Positions 50,193-59,075 are shown, numbered from the stretch's first letter. The stretch is DNA of 64,000 nt from SZUA-584 sp041656035 (GCA_964586785.1 CAZPHS010000005.1:1-64000); one strand, 5' to 3'. Made by a program: numbers and translations. The notes: generated by a model from the sequence alone, not told the origin.

Positions 50193-51034
50193 AAACAAAC
50201 ACACCCGTCAGAACGGCGGTGCTCAAAACGCTCAAATATTTAGTATTGACCGTCGCGGTGCTGATCACGCTGATTCCGTTGCTGGTCGTATTATTAGGCT
50301 CGCTTAAGACTAATCAGGAGCTTTTCAGCACGGGACCGCTCGATCTGCCGCGGAACTGGTTCAATCTGCAAAACTACGTGACAGCGTTCACCGACGGCAA
50401 GATGCTGCTCGGCTTTTGGAACACGGCGTTGATACTGGCAGCGGCTCTATGTGCCACCGTGCTGTTGGGAGCCATGACGGCGTATGTGCTGAGCCGCTTT
50501 CGCTTCAAGTTTCGCGGCACAATCAAAATGCTTTTTTTGGTGGCGTCGCTGATTCCCAGTATCACCATGCAGATGAGTACGTTTCAGATAATTGTGGGGC
50601 TCGGGCTTTATGATACCATGTGGGCGACGATATTGCTGTTTGCGGGCACGGATATCATCTCTATCTATATTTTCTTGCAGTTCCTCAACGGCATACCGGT
50701 CTCGATTGACAGTGCGGCGATTATGGACGGCGCGTCCTTCCCGCAGATATTTTTCAGGATCATTATGCCGCTGCTAAAGCCGGCCATCGTGACGGTAGTA
50801 ATCATAAAGGGCGTGGCGTTTTACAACGAGTTTTACACGCCGTACCTTTATATGAAGAATCAGAATCTGTCGGTGATATCCACATCTCTCTACCGTTTTC
50901 AGGGACCATATAACACACAGTGGGAGGTAATCTGCGCGGGTATCATAATAACGATGATACCGACATTGGTCATATTCCTGCTGCTGCAAAAATGGATATA
51001 CAGAGGACTGACGGAAGGTTCGGTTAAGGAATAG
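50189..51034 (+). CDS. Oligosaccharide ABC transporter permease 2 (MalG/UgpE type)
   Basis: A 281-aa CUT1 permease with six helices. It starts at a GTG (50189) overlapping the upstream stop, with AAGGAGGAG before it. The EAA loop reads IDSAAIMDGASFPQIFFRIIMPLLKP in consensus position. Together with permease 1 and the lipoprotein it forms the importer of mannan fragments. Confidence 0.93.
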   Translation: MKTNTPVRTAVLKTLKYLVLTVAVLITLIPLLVVLLGSLKTNQELFSTGPLDLPRNWFNLQNYVTAFTDGKMLLGFWNTALILAAALCATVLLGAMTAYVLSRFRFKFRGTIKMLFLVASLIPSITMQMSTFQIIVGLGLYDTMWATILLFAGTDIISIYIFLQFLNGIPVSIDSAAIMDGASFPQIFFRIIMPLLKPAIVTVVIIKGVAFYNEFYTPYLYMKNQNLSVISTSLYRFQGPYNTQWEVICAGIIITMIPTLVIFLLLQKWIYRGLTEGSVKE

Positions 51035-51053
51035 AAACGAGGGTTTTGACATC

Positions 51054-52067
51054 ATGGAAAAAATCAAACTGATAATGGGCAAGTCGCTGCCGGATCTGCC
51101 TTGGGAGCCAAGACCGAAAGGATGCGGCGATGTCGTCTGGCGATATTCGGGGAATCCGGTCATAGGGAGAAATCCGATCAAAAACGTGGTACGGATATTC
51201 AACGGCTCGGTGCTGCCCTATGAAGGCGGCTATATAGGCGTGTTCCGCGGGGAACAGCGCGACGGTATCCCCCATATTTATCTTGGCCGCAGCAAAGACG
51301 GTTTTGTGTGGGGCTTTGAGCAAGAACGTGTCCGTCTTGAGGATACCGGTGGCCGCGAGGTTTGTCTCAAATATGCGTACGATCCGCGTCTTGTCGAAAT
51401 CGACGGTACGTATTATTTCATGTGGTGCACGGATAACCACGGCGCCACCATAGGGCTTGCCAAAACAACGGATTTTAAGCGCTTTAGTATTATGGACAAT
51501 CCGTTTCTGCCATTCAACCGCAACGCCGTGCTGTTTCCGCGTAAAATCAACGGCAGCTATATTATGTTGTCGCGCCCGAGCGACGGCGGCCACACGCCCT
51601 TCGGCGATGTGTTTTTAAGCGAAAGTCTCGATCTTGTGTATTGGGGCAAACACAAGCATGTGCTTGCGCCCACGGGCAATTGGTGGGAATCCGTCAAGGT
51701 TGGGGGCGGCGCGGTGCCCATTGAAACCAGCGAGGGATGGCTGCTTTTCTACCACGGCGTAACGAGCACCTGCAACGGCTTCGTTTACAGCGTCGGTTGC
51801 GCGCTGCTGGATCGCGAGCGGCCGTGGATCGTGCGTCATCGCAGTAAAAACTTTCTGCTCACGCCCGAGACAGCATACGAAGAGCGCGGCTTTGTGCCCA
51901 ATGTGTGCTTCCCGTGCGCGGCGCTTGTAGACGCTCAGACGGGGCGCATCGCCATATACTACGGCGCGGCGGACAGCTGTGTGGCGCTGGCTTTTGCGTT
52001 CCTAGATGAGATTGTCGCCTATGTGAAGGACAACGGAATGTCTGCCGATGCGGGGAGCGCCAAATGA
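51054..52067 (+). CDS. GH130 phosphorylase, beta-1,4-manno-oligosaccharide type (subfamily 2)
   Basis: Uses phosphate to split beta-1,4-manno-oligosaccharides, giving mannose-1-phosphate. The 337-aa five-bladed propeller has NGSVLPYEGGYIGVFRGEQ, the catalytic Asp D110 in YAYDPRLVE, GGGAVPIETSEGWLLFYHG and the C-terminal YYGAADSCVALA, which fits GH130 subfamily 2. It is cytosolic, with no signal. It overlaps the epimerase start by four bases. Substrate preference between mannobiose and longer chains cannot be read reliably from sequence. Confidence 0.88.
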   Translation: MEKIKLIMGKSLPDLPWEPRPKGCGDVVWRYSGNPVIGRNPIKNVVRIFNGSVLPYEGGYIGVFRGEQRDGIPHIYLGRSKDGFVWGFEQERVRLEDTGGREVCLKYAYDPRLVEIDGTYYFMWCTDNHGATIGLAKTTDFKRFSIMDNPFLPFNRNAVLFPRKINGSYIMLSRPSDGGHTPFGDVFLSESLDLVYWGKHKHVLAPTGNWWESVKVGGGAVPIETSEGWLLFYHGVTSTCNGFVYSVGCALLDRERPWIVRHRSKNFLLTPETAYEERGFVPNVCFPCAALVDAQTGRIAIYYGAADSCVALAFAFLDEIVAYVKDNGMSADAGSAK

Positions 52068-53257
52068 CAAAGTCGATACACACTCTCGCGGAATGGTCCA
52101 GACACGAGCTTAAAGAACGCATTATTCCGTTTTGGCACGCGCTGCGCGATGATACGCACGGCGGCTTTTGCGGAAGGGTAGATTACAACCTTGATAAGGA
52201 CTGGCAGGCCGACAAGGGCAGCATACTCAACAGCCGCATACTCTGGTTCTTTTCCAACGCGTATATGCTTTTTGGGGACGAAACGCTAATGGACGACGCG
52301 AACCATGCGTATCGTTTTTTGTGCGATCACTGCCTTGACAGCCGAAACGACGGGGTTTATTGGTCGGTTAAATACGACGGCGCTGTCAGCGATAGCACCA
52401 AGCACACTTATAATCAGGGCTTCGCGATATACGCGTTGTGCGCTTATTACGATGCCACCGGAGACAAGCGCGCACTTAACCGCGCGCATAAGCTGTGTAC
52501 CCTCATCGAGAAAAAGTGCCGCGACGATATGGGGTATCTGGAATCGTTCACGGCGGATTTTCTGCCGGAGCCGAACAAAAAGCTTTCTGAAAACGGCGTT
52601 ATCGCCCACCGCACGATGAACACCACGCTGCACGTGCTGGAGGCCTATACCGAGCTTTACCGAATGGGAGGGCGCGCGCAAACCGCCGACCTGCTGCGCA
52701 CGCTGCTAGATATAATCGCCGACAAAATATACGACCCTCAAAAAACGCGGCTGAACGTATTTTTCAATGAGCAGATGGGGCACATTCTTGATCTTGAGTC
52801 GTACGGACACGATATAGAGGCGGCATGGCTTATCGACCGTGCGTGCGCCGTGCTCAAAGACCCCGCGTATTCCGCGAAGCTCGCGCCGCTCACCGCCGCG
52901 CTTGAGCGCAAAACACTTAGCCGCGCGCTGGAAAAATCCATGCTGATCAATGAAAGTTGCAACGGCAAGGAGGATCGCACGAGCATCTGGTGGGTGCAGG
53001 CTGAGGGTGTTGTGGGTTTTGTTAACGCGTATCAGAAAGCGCGGTCTGGCAAAGGGTATCTGAAGGCCGCTTACGACCTTTGGACGCACATTCGTGAAAA
53101 TCAGATAGACCGCCGTACTGGGTCCGAATGGCTCTGGGCTGTGGACGAGAACGCCGTTCCGAAGGAAGATCAGCCGATTGTAAACGAATGGAAATGCCCG
53201 TATCATAACGGCCGAATGTGCATCGAGCTGATAAGGAGAGCGGCACATGCTTCATGA
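52064..53257 (+). CDS. Cellobiose/mannobiose 2-epimerase (AGE family)
   Basis: Epimerises the reducing-end sugar of beta-1,4 disaccharides (mannobiose to mannosylglucose). The 397-aa (alpha/alpha)6 barrel has the family histidines in RTMNTTLHVLEAY, ESYGHDIEAAWL and CPYHNGRMC, and the substrate-stacking WWVQAEGVVGF. Overlapping GH130 genes on both sides give the known mannobiose route: epimerase, then mannosylglucose phosphorylase. Confidence 0.93.
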   Translation: MTKSIHTLAEWSRHELKERIIPFWHALRDDTHGGFCGRVDYNLDKDWQADKGSILNSRILWFFSNAYMLFGDETLMDDANHAYRFLCDHCLDSRNDGVYWSVKYDGAVSDSTKHTYNQGFAIYALCAYYDATGDKRALNRAHKLCTLIEKKCRDDMGYLESFTADFLPEPNKKLSENGVIAHRTMNTTLHVLEAYTELYRMGGRAQTADLLRTLLDIIADKIYDPQKTRLNVFFNEQMGHILDLESYGHDIEAAWLIDRACAVLKDPAYSAKLAPLTAALERKTLSRALEKSMLINESCNGKEDRTSIWWVQAEGVVGFVNAYQKARSGKGYLKAAYDLWTHIRENQIDRRTGSEWLWAVDENAVPKEDQPIVNEWKCPYHNGRMCIELIRRAAHAS

Positions 53258-54422
53258 ACGTTACCGTACCGAGCTTGAAAAGCATCACGCGCTGCTTGCG
53301 CGGAAAAATGAAAGGGCCGGGTTTTACAACGGCCTGTTCGAGCGTTATGAGAACCCGGTGCTCACGCGGGATCATATACCGCTTACCTGGCGGTACGACC
53401 TTGATGCGCGAAGCAACCCGTATTTTATGGAGCGACTTGGCGTCAACGCGGTTTACAACGCGGGCGCGATCGAGATGGACAGCCGCTATTACCTTGTCGC
53501 GCGCGTGGAGGGCAACGACCGCAAATCGTTTTTCGCAGTGGCGCAAAGCGACAGCCCGGTGGACGGCTTTGCGTTCTGGGACTATCCAGTTTGCCTGCCC
53601 GATACGTGCGCCGAGGAAACCAACGTGTACGATATGCGCCTTACGCGCCATGAAGACGGATACATCTACGGCGTGTTTTGCTCCGAGCGCAAGGATACGG
53701 CATCGCAAGACGTTTCCGCGGCCATTGCGTTGGCAGGCATTGTACGCACGCGCGACTTGAAAACATGGGAAAGGCTGCCCGATCTCGTGACGCCGCGCTC
53801 GCCGCAGCAGCGTAACGTGGTGTTGCATCCCGAATTTGTGGATGGCTGTTACGCGTTTTATACGCGGCCGATGGACGGCTTTATAGATGCCGGCTCGGGC
53901 GGCGGCATCGGCTTTGGGCTGTGCGCGGATATTGAAAACGCGCACATCAATGAGGAACGTATAATCAGCGCGCGCCGGTACCACACCGTCTCGGAAGCCA
54001 AAAACGGTGCGGGCGCCGTACCCATCAAGACGCCCGAAGGTTGGATACATATAGCGCATGGCGTACGTCATACGGCCGCCGGACTGCGCTACGTGCTGTA
54101 CGCGTTCGCGACGGCGCCAGACGACCCATCGCGGCTGATCGCCGAGCCGTCGGGGCTGCTGCTGGGGCCGCTCGGAGCGGAGCGCGTGGGTGATGTATCC
54201 AACGTGGTGTTCACCAATGGCGCTATCGCGCGCGATAACGGCGAGGTTTACATATACTACGCGTCGTCCGACACGCGGCTGCATGTGGCATCAACGCATA
54301 TCGAGCGCCTTGTCGATTATGTATTCAATACGCCTGCCGATCCGCTGCGCTCCGCCGATTGTGTGCGGCAGCGCTGCGCGATGATTGATAAAAACGCTGC
54401 GCTGCTGGAAAGCGGGCGGTAG
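53247..54422 (+). CDS. GH130 phosphorylase, 4-O-beta-mannosyl-glucose type (subfamily 1)
   Basis: Splits mannosylglucose with phosphate to mannose-1-phosphate and glucose. The 391-aa protein has the longer N-terminus of subfamily 1 (ERYENPVLTRDHIPLTW), FNAGA-like YNAGAIEMDSRYYLVARVEG, the catalytic Asp D129 in VYDMRLT, GAGAVPIKTPEGWIHIAHG and YYASSDTRLHVA. AAGGAG lies eight bases before the ATG, inside the epimerase gene end. The two GH130 paralogues are clearly different, so they are not a recent duplication. Confidence 0.92.
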   Translation: MLHERYRTELEKHHALLARKNERAGFYNGLFERYENPVLTRDHIPLTWRYDLDARSNPYFMERLGVNAVYNAGAIEMDSRYYLVARVEGNDRKSFFAVAQSDSPVDGFAFWDYPVCLPDTCAEETNVYDMRLTRHEDGYIYGVFCSERKDTASQDVSAAIALAGIVRTRDLKTWERLPDLVTPRSPQQRNVVLHPEFVDGCYAFYTRPMDGFIDAGSGGGIGFGLCADIENAHINEERIISARRYHTVSEAKNGAGAVPIKTPEGWIHIAHGVRHTAAGLRYVLYAFATAPDDPSRLIAEPSGLLLGPLGAERVGDVSNVVFTNGAIARDNGEVYIYYASSDTRLHVASTHIERLVDYVFNTPADPLRSADCVRQRCAMIDKNAALLESGR

Positions 54423-54436
54423 CGGAGGATAACGCT

Positions 54437-55477
54437 ATGCCGGTATTTAAGCTTACGCCCGTCTGCAAAAGCTATGTCTGGGGCGGGGCGCGGCTGATAA
54501 CGGAGTTTGGCAAGCGCTGCGAACGCCTGCCGCTGGCCGAGACGTGGGAGCTTTCATGCCATCGGGAAGGCCAGAGCACCATTGCGCAGGGCGTTCACGT
54601 AGGCTGTACGCTTGCGGACTGGCTGGTGTCGGTGGAATGGGATGCGCTCGGGTATAACTGCGCCGGAGATTTTCCGATACTTATTAAGCTTATCGATGCC
54701 GCGCAGGCGCTCTCCGTACAGGTGCATCCGGATGACGATTACGCGGCGGCGCACGAAGGGCAGAGCGGCAAAACCGAGGCGTGGTATATTGTAGATTGTG
54801 ACGCAAATAGTTACATATACTTGGGTTTTACGCGTACGCTGGATACGGAAGAGTTTGTTAGGCGCACCGGGGATGGCACGCTAGCCGAGGTAATGGAAAA
54901 AATTCCCGTCAAAAAAGGCAACGTTTTTTTTGTGCCGCCGGGTACGGTGCACGCTATTGGCCCGGGGTTACTGATTGCTGAGATACAGCAGTCCTCCAAC
55001 GTGACGTACCGCGTGTACGACCATGGGCGTGTTGATATTGATGGCACCGCTCGGGAGCTGCACATCGCACAGGCCTGTGATGTGGCACGGCTGGAACCTG
55101 CGCGCACCGACTACGATTTTAAGGGGCATCTTGTGGACTGCCCGTATTTTACCGTCGACAAGTTGCGTGTACAGGGCGGCGGAATGTATTTCGCGGGTGC
55201 GGATTCGTTTCATTCGCTGCTCGTTCTTGAGGGCGAGGGCGAAATCATTTGCGGCGGCGACGCGTTGCACTTTTGCAGGGGCGACAGCCTTTTTGTGCCG
55301 GCGTGCTCGGGCGAATACGTCGTATCGGGGCGCTGCGAAGCGCTGCTGACTACAATCGGTTCAAAGGCGCGGGCGCATACGGCGGGCGCGATAGACGAAG
55401 ATGCGTATGAAGGAGGGCGGGCTGCTGATGGATTATATGGCGGTGTACGGCGAATGGATTGGCAGTTCGGTTTTTGA
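54437..55477 (+). CDS. manA: Mannose-6-phosphate isomerase, class I
   Basis: Zinc enzyme converting mannose-6-phosphate to fructose-6-phosphate. The 346-aa cupin protein carries the zinc ligands in SVQVHPDD (Gln and His), KTEAWYIVD (Glu) and PPGTVHAIGPG (His). GGAGG lies eight bases before the ATG. It links mannose-1-phosphate made by the GH130 enzymes, after mutase action, to glycolysis. Its 3' end overlaps the mutase start by 50 bases. Confidence 0.94.
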   Translation: MPVFKLTPVCKSYVWGGARLITEFGKRCERLPLAETWELSCHREGQSTIAQGVHVGCTLADWLVSVEWDALGYNCAGDFPILIKLIDAAQALSVQVHPDDDYAAAHEGQSGKTEAWYIVDCDANSYIYLGFTRTLDTEEFVRRTGDGTLAEVMEKIPVKKGNVFFVPPGTVHAIGPGLLIAEIQQSSNVTYRVYDHGRVDIDGTARELHIAQACDVARLEPARTDYDFKGHLVDCPYFTVDKLRVQGGGMYFAGADSFHSLLVLEGEGEIICGGDALHFCRGDSLFVPACSGEYVVSGRCEALLTTIGSKARAHTAGAIDEDAYEGGRAADGLYGGVRRMDWQFGF

Positions 55478-57143
55478 TGCCCAGACAAGGCAAGAACTGC
55501 GCGCGCTGCGCAGTAACGCCGCCGAAATAGCAGACCGTTTCGGCAAAGAGCTTGAATTTGGTACGGGAGGGCTGCGCGGAATTATAGGCGCGGGCACCAA
55601 CCGTATGAATATATACACGGTGCGCAAGGCCACACAGGGGCTTTGTGATTACATCAGCGCTGTGGGCGGGCGCGAAAAAGGAGTAGCGATAGCATACGAT
55701 ACGCGGCGGTTTTCGGAGTTATTTGCCGAGGAAGCGGCCTGTTGTTTGTGTGCCAATGGCATACCAGCCTATGTTTTTTCGGGGCCGGCGCCTACGCCGC
55801 AGCTGTCTTTCGCGGTGCGCGCGCTTCACTGCACGGCGGGCATAGTGATTACCGCGAGCCACAATCCGCCCGAATATAACGGCTATAAGGTGTATGGAGA
55901 GGACGGCGCGCAGATCACACCGCCGCATGACGCGCAGATCATCGCTGCCGTCAGGGGCGTGGCGAGCTACGGCGCGGCCAAAACGATGCCGAAGCGCGAG
56001 GCCATTGACGCGGGGCTTTACCGCATACTTTCTAAAAATATGGATGACGAGTACATCGCCGCGATTAAGCGTCTTAGCTTAACGGATGCGGCGCACGCGC
56101 GGAATCTGACGATTGTCTATACGCCGCTGCACGGCACAGGCGGCGCGCTGACCGCGCGAATACTGGACGAGGCGGGGTTTGGCAACCTTTATATAGTGCC
56201 CGAGCAGGCCGAACCGGACGGCGCTTTCCCCACGGTCAAGTTTCCGAACCCCGAGGATACCGGCGTTTTTGCGTTGGCCGAAAGGTTGGCACTCAGTGTG
56301 GGGGCGGACATCATTCTCGCGACGGACCCGGACGCGGACAGGCTTGGAGCGGGTGTGCGCGACAGCCGTTCGGGCGGATATGTGTATCTTAACGGCAACA
56401 TGACCGGCGCGCTTTTGTGTGATTATATACTCGGCCGACACGCGCGGCGCGGCACGCTGCCCGCCAACGGCGCGGTGGTATCCACCATTGTGTCCGGTAA
56501 GTTAGGCGCTGCCATTGCCGCCGGTTACGGCGTACGCTATTTTGAAACGCTGACCGGGTTTAAATACATCGGCGAAATGATCGACCGTTTCGAGCTTTCG
56601 TCGCACATATTTTTGTTCGGTTACGAGGAAAGTTGCGGATATCTGGCGGGCTCGCACGCGCGCGATAAAGACGCGATATGCGCCGTGATGCTGCTGTGCG
56701 AAGCCGCAGCATATTATAAGGAAAAAGGCAAGACGCTTTGTGAACGGCTGGACGAGCTTTATGAACAATACGGCCATTACCGCGAGAAACTGGTGACTGT
56801 TACACTTAAAGGCGCCGAGGGAGCCGGCCGGATTGACACGCAAATGGCCGGATTGCGCCGCAACCCACCGCGTACGCTTGGCGATATGCGTGTGAATCGT
56901 ATCCGTGATTATAAGGTTGGTGTAATCGCGGACACGGCCACAGGCGACATACAAAAAACGCAGCTGCCTGTTTCAGATGTGTTGTATTTCGAACTGGACG
57001 AAGGAGCATGGTGCTGCGTCCGGCCTTCGGGTACCGAACCTAAGCTTAAATGCTATTTCGGCGTCAGGGGAGAAGACGACGCCGATGCGATGCGAAGGCT
57101 TAAAGCTCTGGAAATGGCGCTAAAGCCGGTGCTGGCGGTCTAA
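55428..57143 (+). CDS. Phosphoglucomutase / phosphomannomutase
   Basis: An alpha-D-phosphohexomutase of 571 aa that here would turn mannose-1-phosphate (and glucose-1-phosphate) into the 6-phosphate. The catalytic phosphoserine is S144 in TASHNPPEYNGYK, the metal loop is DPDADRLG, the sugar loop GYEESCGYL and the phosphate loop RPSGTEPK. AAGGAGGG lies ten bases before the ATG at 55428. It is the last gene of the mannan operon. Bases 57144-57354 contain a 7-bp hairpin (57248-57269) but no gene I can support. Confidence 0.93.
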   Translation: MDYMAVYGEWIGSSVFDAQTRQELRALRSNAAEIADRFGKELEFGTGGLRGIIGAGTNRMNIYTVRKATQGLCDYISAVGGREKGVAIAYDTRRFSELFAEEAACCLCANGIPAYVFSGPAPTPQLSFAVRALHCTAGIVITASHNPPEYNGYKVYGEDGAQITPPHDAQIIAAVRGVASYGAAKTMPKREAIDAGLYRILSKNMDDEYIAAIKRLSLTDAAHARNLTIVYTPLHGTGGALTARILDEAGFGNLYIVPEQAEPDGAFPTVKFPNPEDTGVFALAERLALSVGADIILATDPDADRLGAGVRDSRSGGYVYLNGNMTGALLCDYILGRHARRGTLPANGAVVSTIVSGKLGAAIAAGYGVRYFETLTGFKYIGEMIDRFELSSHIFLFGYEESCGYLAGSHARDKDAICAVMLLCEAAAYYKEKGKTLCERLDELYEQYGHYREKLVTVTLKGAEGAGRIDTQMAGLRRNPPRTLGDMRVNRIRDYKVGVIADTATGDIQKTQLPVSDVLYFELDEGAWCCVRPSGTEPKLKCYFGVRGEDDADAMRRLKALEMALKPVLAV

Positions 57144-57354
57144 ACGGGACGTTTGCCGTAAGGCGAGAGGCTCGATTCGCCGCTTAACTCTAAACGGCGC
57201 GTTTACAAGCCGATAGCCGGCAAACCCATGGTTTCTTACGGAAGAGGGGAGCAAGGCGAACTTTGCTCCGTCGTGGAATGCTTTGACTAAAAAGATATCG
57301 TTCGGATTCCATGGATAAGTGAGTAACCGCAAAAGACAGTGCGCAACATGGCCA

Positions 57355-58077
57355 TCATAAATCCTTTATCATAAGGAAGTCTTCATGTCCTGCGTGGTCG
57401 AGCCGCTCGCCCGACACCCTATATCCGAGCCGCTGATAAAACCGCACGGCAGGATTATTCTTTTGTACCGAAAGCGAGGTCTGTTTATATCCGTTTTCGC
57501 GCAACACTTTAAACAGTTTTTTCATAAGCTTAGTTCCAATACCATAGCCACGGAATTCGGGTAAAATTGATATGGCAAGTTCAGGTATATAATTATCAAT
57601 GTGTCCATAAGCCGGGACAATGCGCGTCCATGCCGCACCGATTACTTGCCCGTTCTGTTCAGCAACGACCCCCAAGTCTCCCGCCTGTACTCCAAACTCC
57701 TTTATATAAATAAATATCTCCGGCTCGTTGATAACGCTTCGTGGCGGTGGTTCTTTTTCTTCGGGAATGAAAATTGCCTGATACAAAAACTCAGGCAGGC
57801 ATACATAATCGGATTCTCGCATCACACGGACTTTGGCGTTTATTTTGTGCGCCGTGATGATCGTGTAGCTATGCGTATTGATGGTGATGACGACACCGCC
57901 GCTATACACATACCAGTTCTTGCCTTGCCCAATGATAATATCCGAACGCTTCACAACATCCTTACACCAACCCACAACATCATCTGTTTGCAAATTAAGA
58001 TGGCGCTTTATCCGCGCTTTTCCCAATTCCGTTGTATGGAGTTTATCAAGGCTTGCGATTAAGTCTTTCAATTGCAT
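57355..58077 (-). CDS. GNAT-family N-acetyltransferase
   Basis: A 240-aa protein. The C-terminal half (about 120-240) is a GNAT domain with the acetyl-CoA loop RGYGIGTKLM and the end motif NNPAVRFYQRLGYRVSGERLDH. The N-terminal 90 residues (AW-like domain MQLKDLIASLDKLHTTELGKARIKRHL) read like a small DUF found before such domains, as in DUF3781-type proteins. GGGGAAAGGCGG lies just before the ATG, and a 50-aa ORF overlaps the start. The substrate is unknown. Confidence 0.85.
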   Translation of the reverse strand: MQLKDLIASLDKLHTTELGKARIKRHLNLQTDDVVGWCKDVVKRSDIIIGQGKNWYVYSGGVVITINTHSYTIITAHKINAKVRVMRESDYVCLPEFLYQAIFIPEEKEPPPRSVINEPEIFIYIKEFGVQAGDLGVVAEQNGQVIGAAWTRIVPAYGHIDNYIPELAISILPEFRGYGIGTKLMKKLFKVLRENGYKQTSLSVQKNNPAVRFYQRLGYRVSGERLDHAGHEDFLMIKDL

Positions 58078-58220
58078 ACCGCCTTTCCCCGGCTCTTTTT
58101 ATTGCGATTGAGCTTTTTTAGCTCTCCTGCAAAAGCGTAATATTCGGGTTTCATGTCGTAAAACAGTTTCAGATTGAATGAGGCGTTTTGAATAATATCA
58201 TCAAACAATTCGGCATTCAT
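58068..58220 (-). CDS. 50-aa small ORF overlapping the GNAT gene start
   Basis: I do not recognise this ORF. It reads MNAELFDDIIQNASFNLK, then LFYDMKPEYYAFAGELKK and a basic tail, which looks like a compact helical protein. It overlaps the acetyltransferase start by ten bases, suggesting coupling. A TATAAT is present about 20 bases upstream of the ATG on the minus strand, but no clear ribosome site is, so the true start may differ or the ORF may be a remnant of a longer gene. Confidence 0.4.
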   Translation of the reverse strand: MNAELFDDIIQNASFNLKLFYDMKPEYYAFAGELKKLNRNKKSRGKAVCN

Positions 58221-58381
58221 GCAGCAATGGTCGTCCGACGGTTTATTATACAGTATAAAACTTCACGACAGTGTATCATATTAGAAAATAGATAACAACC
58301 CGCCATCAACCGGATTCTGTCAATCTGCGGTGGGTTGCTTGAAATGTACCCGCAGAAAAGGAGCGGTGACGGAGCATGGAA

Positions 58382-58407
58382 AATCCCGCAGGTTTTCCCG
58401 CGGGATT
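58382..58407 (-). terminator. Terminator of tRNA-Arg
   Basis: AATCCCGC (58382-58389) and GCGGGATT (58400-58407) pair around ten bases. On the minus strand the stem ends in TTTT. It begins about 25 bases past the tRNA 3' end. Confidence 0.6.
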
Positions 58408-58431
58408 GGAATCGCGGAGTCCACCGCGACG

Positions 58432-58508
58432 TGGCGTACCCGGGAGGATTCGAACCTCTGGCCTTTGGAGTCGGAGTCCAACGCTCTATCCGGCTGAGCT
58501 ACGGGTAC
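58432..58508 (-). tRNA. tRNA-Arg (anticodon CCG)
   Basis: On the minus strand, acceptor arms GTACCCG and CGGGTAC, D-arm GCTCAGCCGGATAGAGC and T-loop GGTTCGAATCC form a cloverleaf. The anticodon loop CTCCGAC gives CCG. Discriminator G and an encoded CCA are present. Confidence 0.95.
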
Positions 58509-58519
58509 ACGGCTCATTA

Positions 58520-58548
58520 AATATAACAGCTAAAAACGGTCAAGTCAA
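58520..58548 (-). promoter_or_regulatory. sigma-A promoter of tRNA-Arg
   Basis: On the minus strand TTGACT (58543-58548), 17 bases, TATATT (58520-58525), ending 11 bases before the tRNA 5' end. Confidence 0.8.
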
Positions 58549-58722
58549 TTTAATTCAAGCCGCTTTTATTGCCGCGGTTTGCGGCTCGCGTATTTATCAA
58601 ACATAAAACATTATCAGCTTTCTTTAACAAACGCTGTTTTTTTCTATCCGAAATTGCGCACATAATTTGCGGCAAAAGGCGAAAAATATCATCAGGACAA
58701 ACTTTAGAAAGGTGGAGCTGAC

Positions 58723-58878
58723 ATGCAAAAATTCAAGTCGGGTCAAAAAGCGCCGCAAAGCGGAGATTATAAGATAGTAAACGAAAGGGGACAGGTGGTC
58801 AGAAACGGCGTTACGCTCGACAAGGGCGATTCGTTTCCGCCGACACCGGGCGCAAACCAGCATTTCGTAAAAGAGTAG
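58723..58878 (+). CDS. YjzC-like small protein
   Basis: A 51-aa protein starting MQKFKSGQKAPQSGDYKIV and containing LDKGDSFPPTPGAN. It resembles Bacillus YjzC (RFKTGEKAPVTGIYEF ... KGEKFPPC) in both the N-terminal KxGxKAPxxGxY and the C-terminal GDxFPP elements. Function is unknown. GGTGGAG lies six bases before the ATG. A terminator follows at 58956. The stretch 58549-58722 shows no convincing promoter. Confidence 0.72.
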   Translation: MQKFKSGQKAPQSGDYKIVNERGQVVRNGVTLDKGDSFPPTPGANQHFVKE

Positions 58879-58905
58879 GGATAAAGGGGGAAAGGAATAT
58901 CCGGG

Positions 58906-58990
58906 GATTTGCGGAACAGAAAAACTCTTTGTCCGACTATCCTCGTGCGGAGGCGAACCAGTTACTATCAGGTGTAGTAGCTGGTTTTTT
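58906..58990 (+). ncRNA. Structured leader ending in a terminator, candidate cis-regulatory RNA
   Basis: In order: a small hairpin near 58907-58917 (TCCG/CGGA), a CCTC-GTGCG-GAGG hairpin (58941-58953), then the terminator CCAG-T-TACTA against TAGTA-G-CTGG (58958-58984) followed by six T residues. The GAACCAG joining the two hairpins is part of the terminator arm, as in riboswitch expression platforms. It lies 145 bases before an NhaD/ArsB-type transporter. Alternatively it only ends the YjzC-like transcript. Confidence 0.45.
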
Positions 58991-59075
58991 GCGGATTAAA
59001 ACAACATGTTGCAGGGAAAGTTAAACGTCATTTTAATAATTTATGTATTATATAATACCAAAACAAATATCAATT

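Noticed and set aside
57120..57354. Open frames on both strands after the phosphohexomutase gene, including a plausible-looking minus-strand 70-aa peptide
   Set aside because: It overlaps the mutase end, lacks a ribosome site, and I could not place it in a family. A 7-bp hairpin is the only firm structure.
57355..58220. GNAT-type toxin-antitoxin pair
   Set aside because: The upstream peptide has no ribbon-helix-helix or HTH pattern, and the acetyltransferase is larger than known TacT-like toxins.
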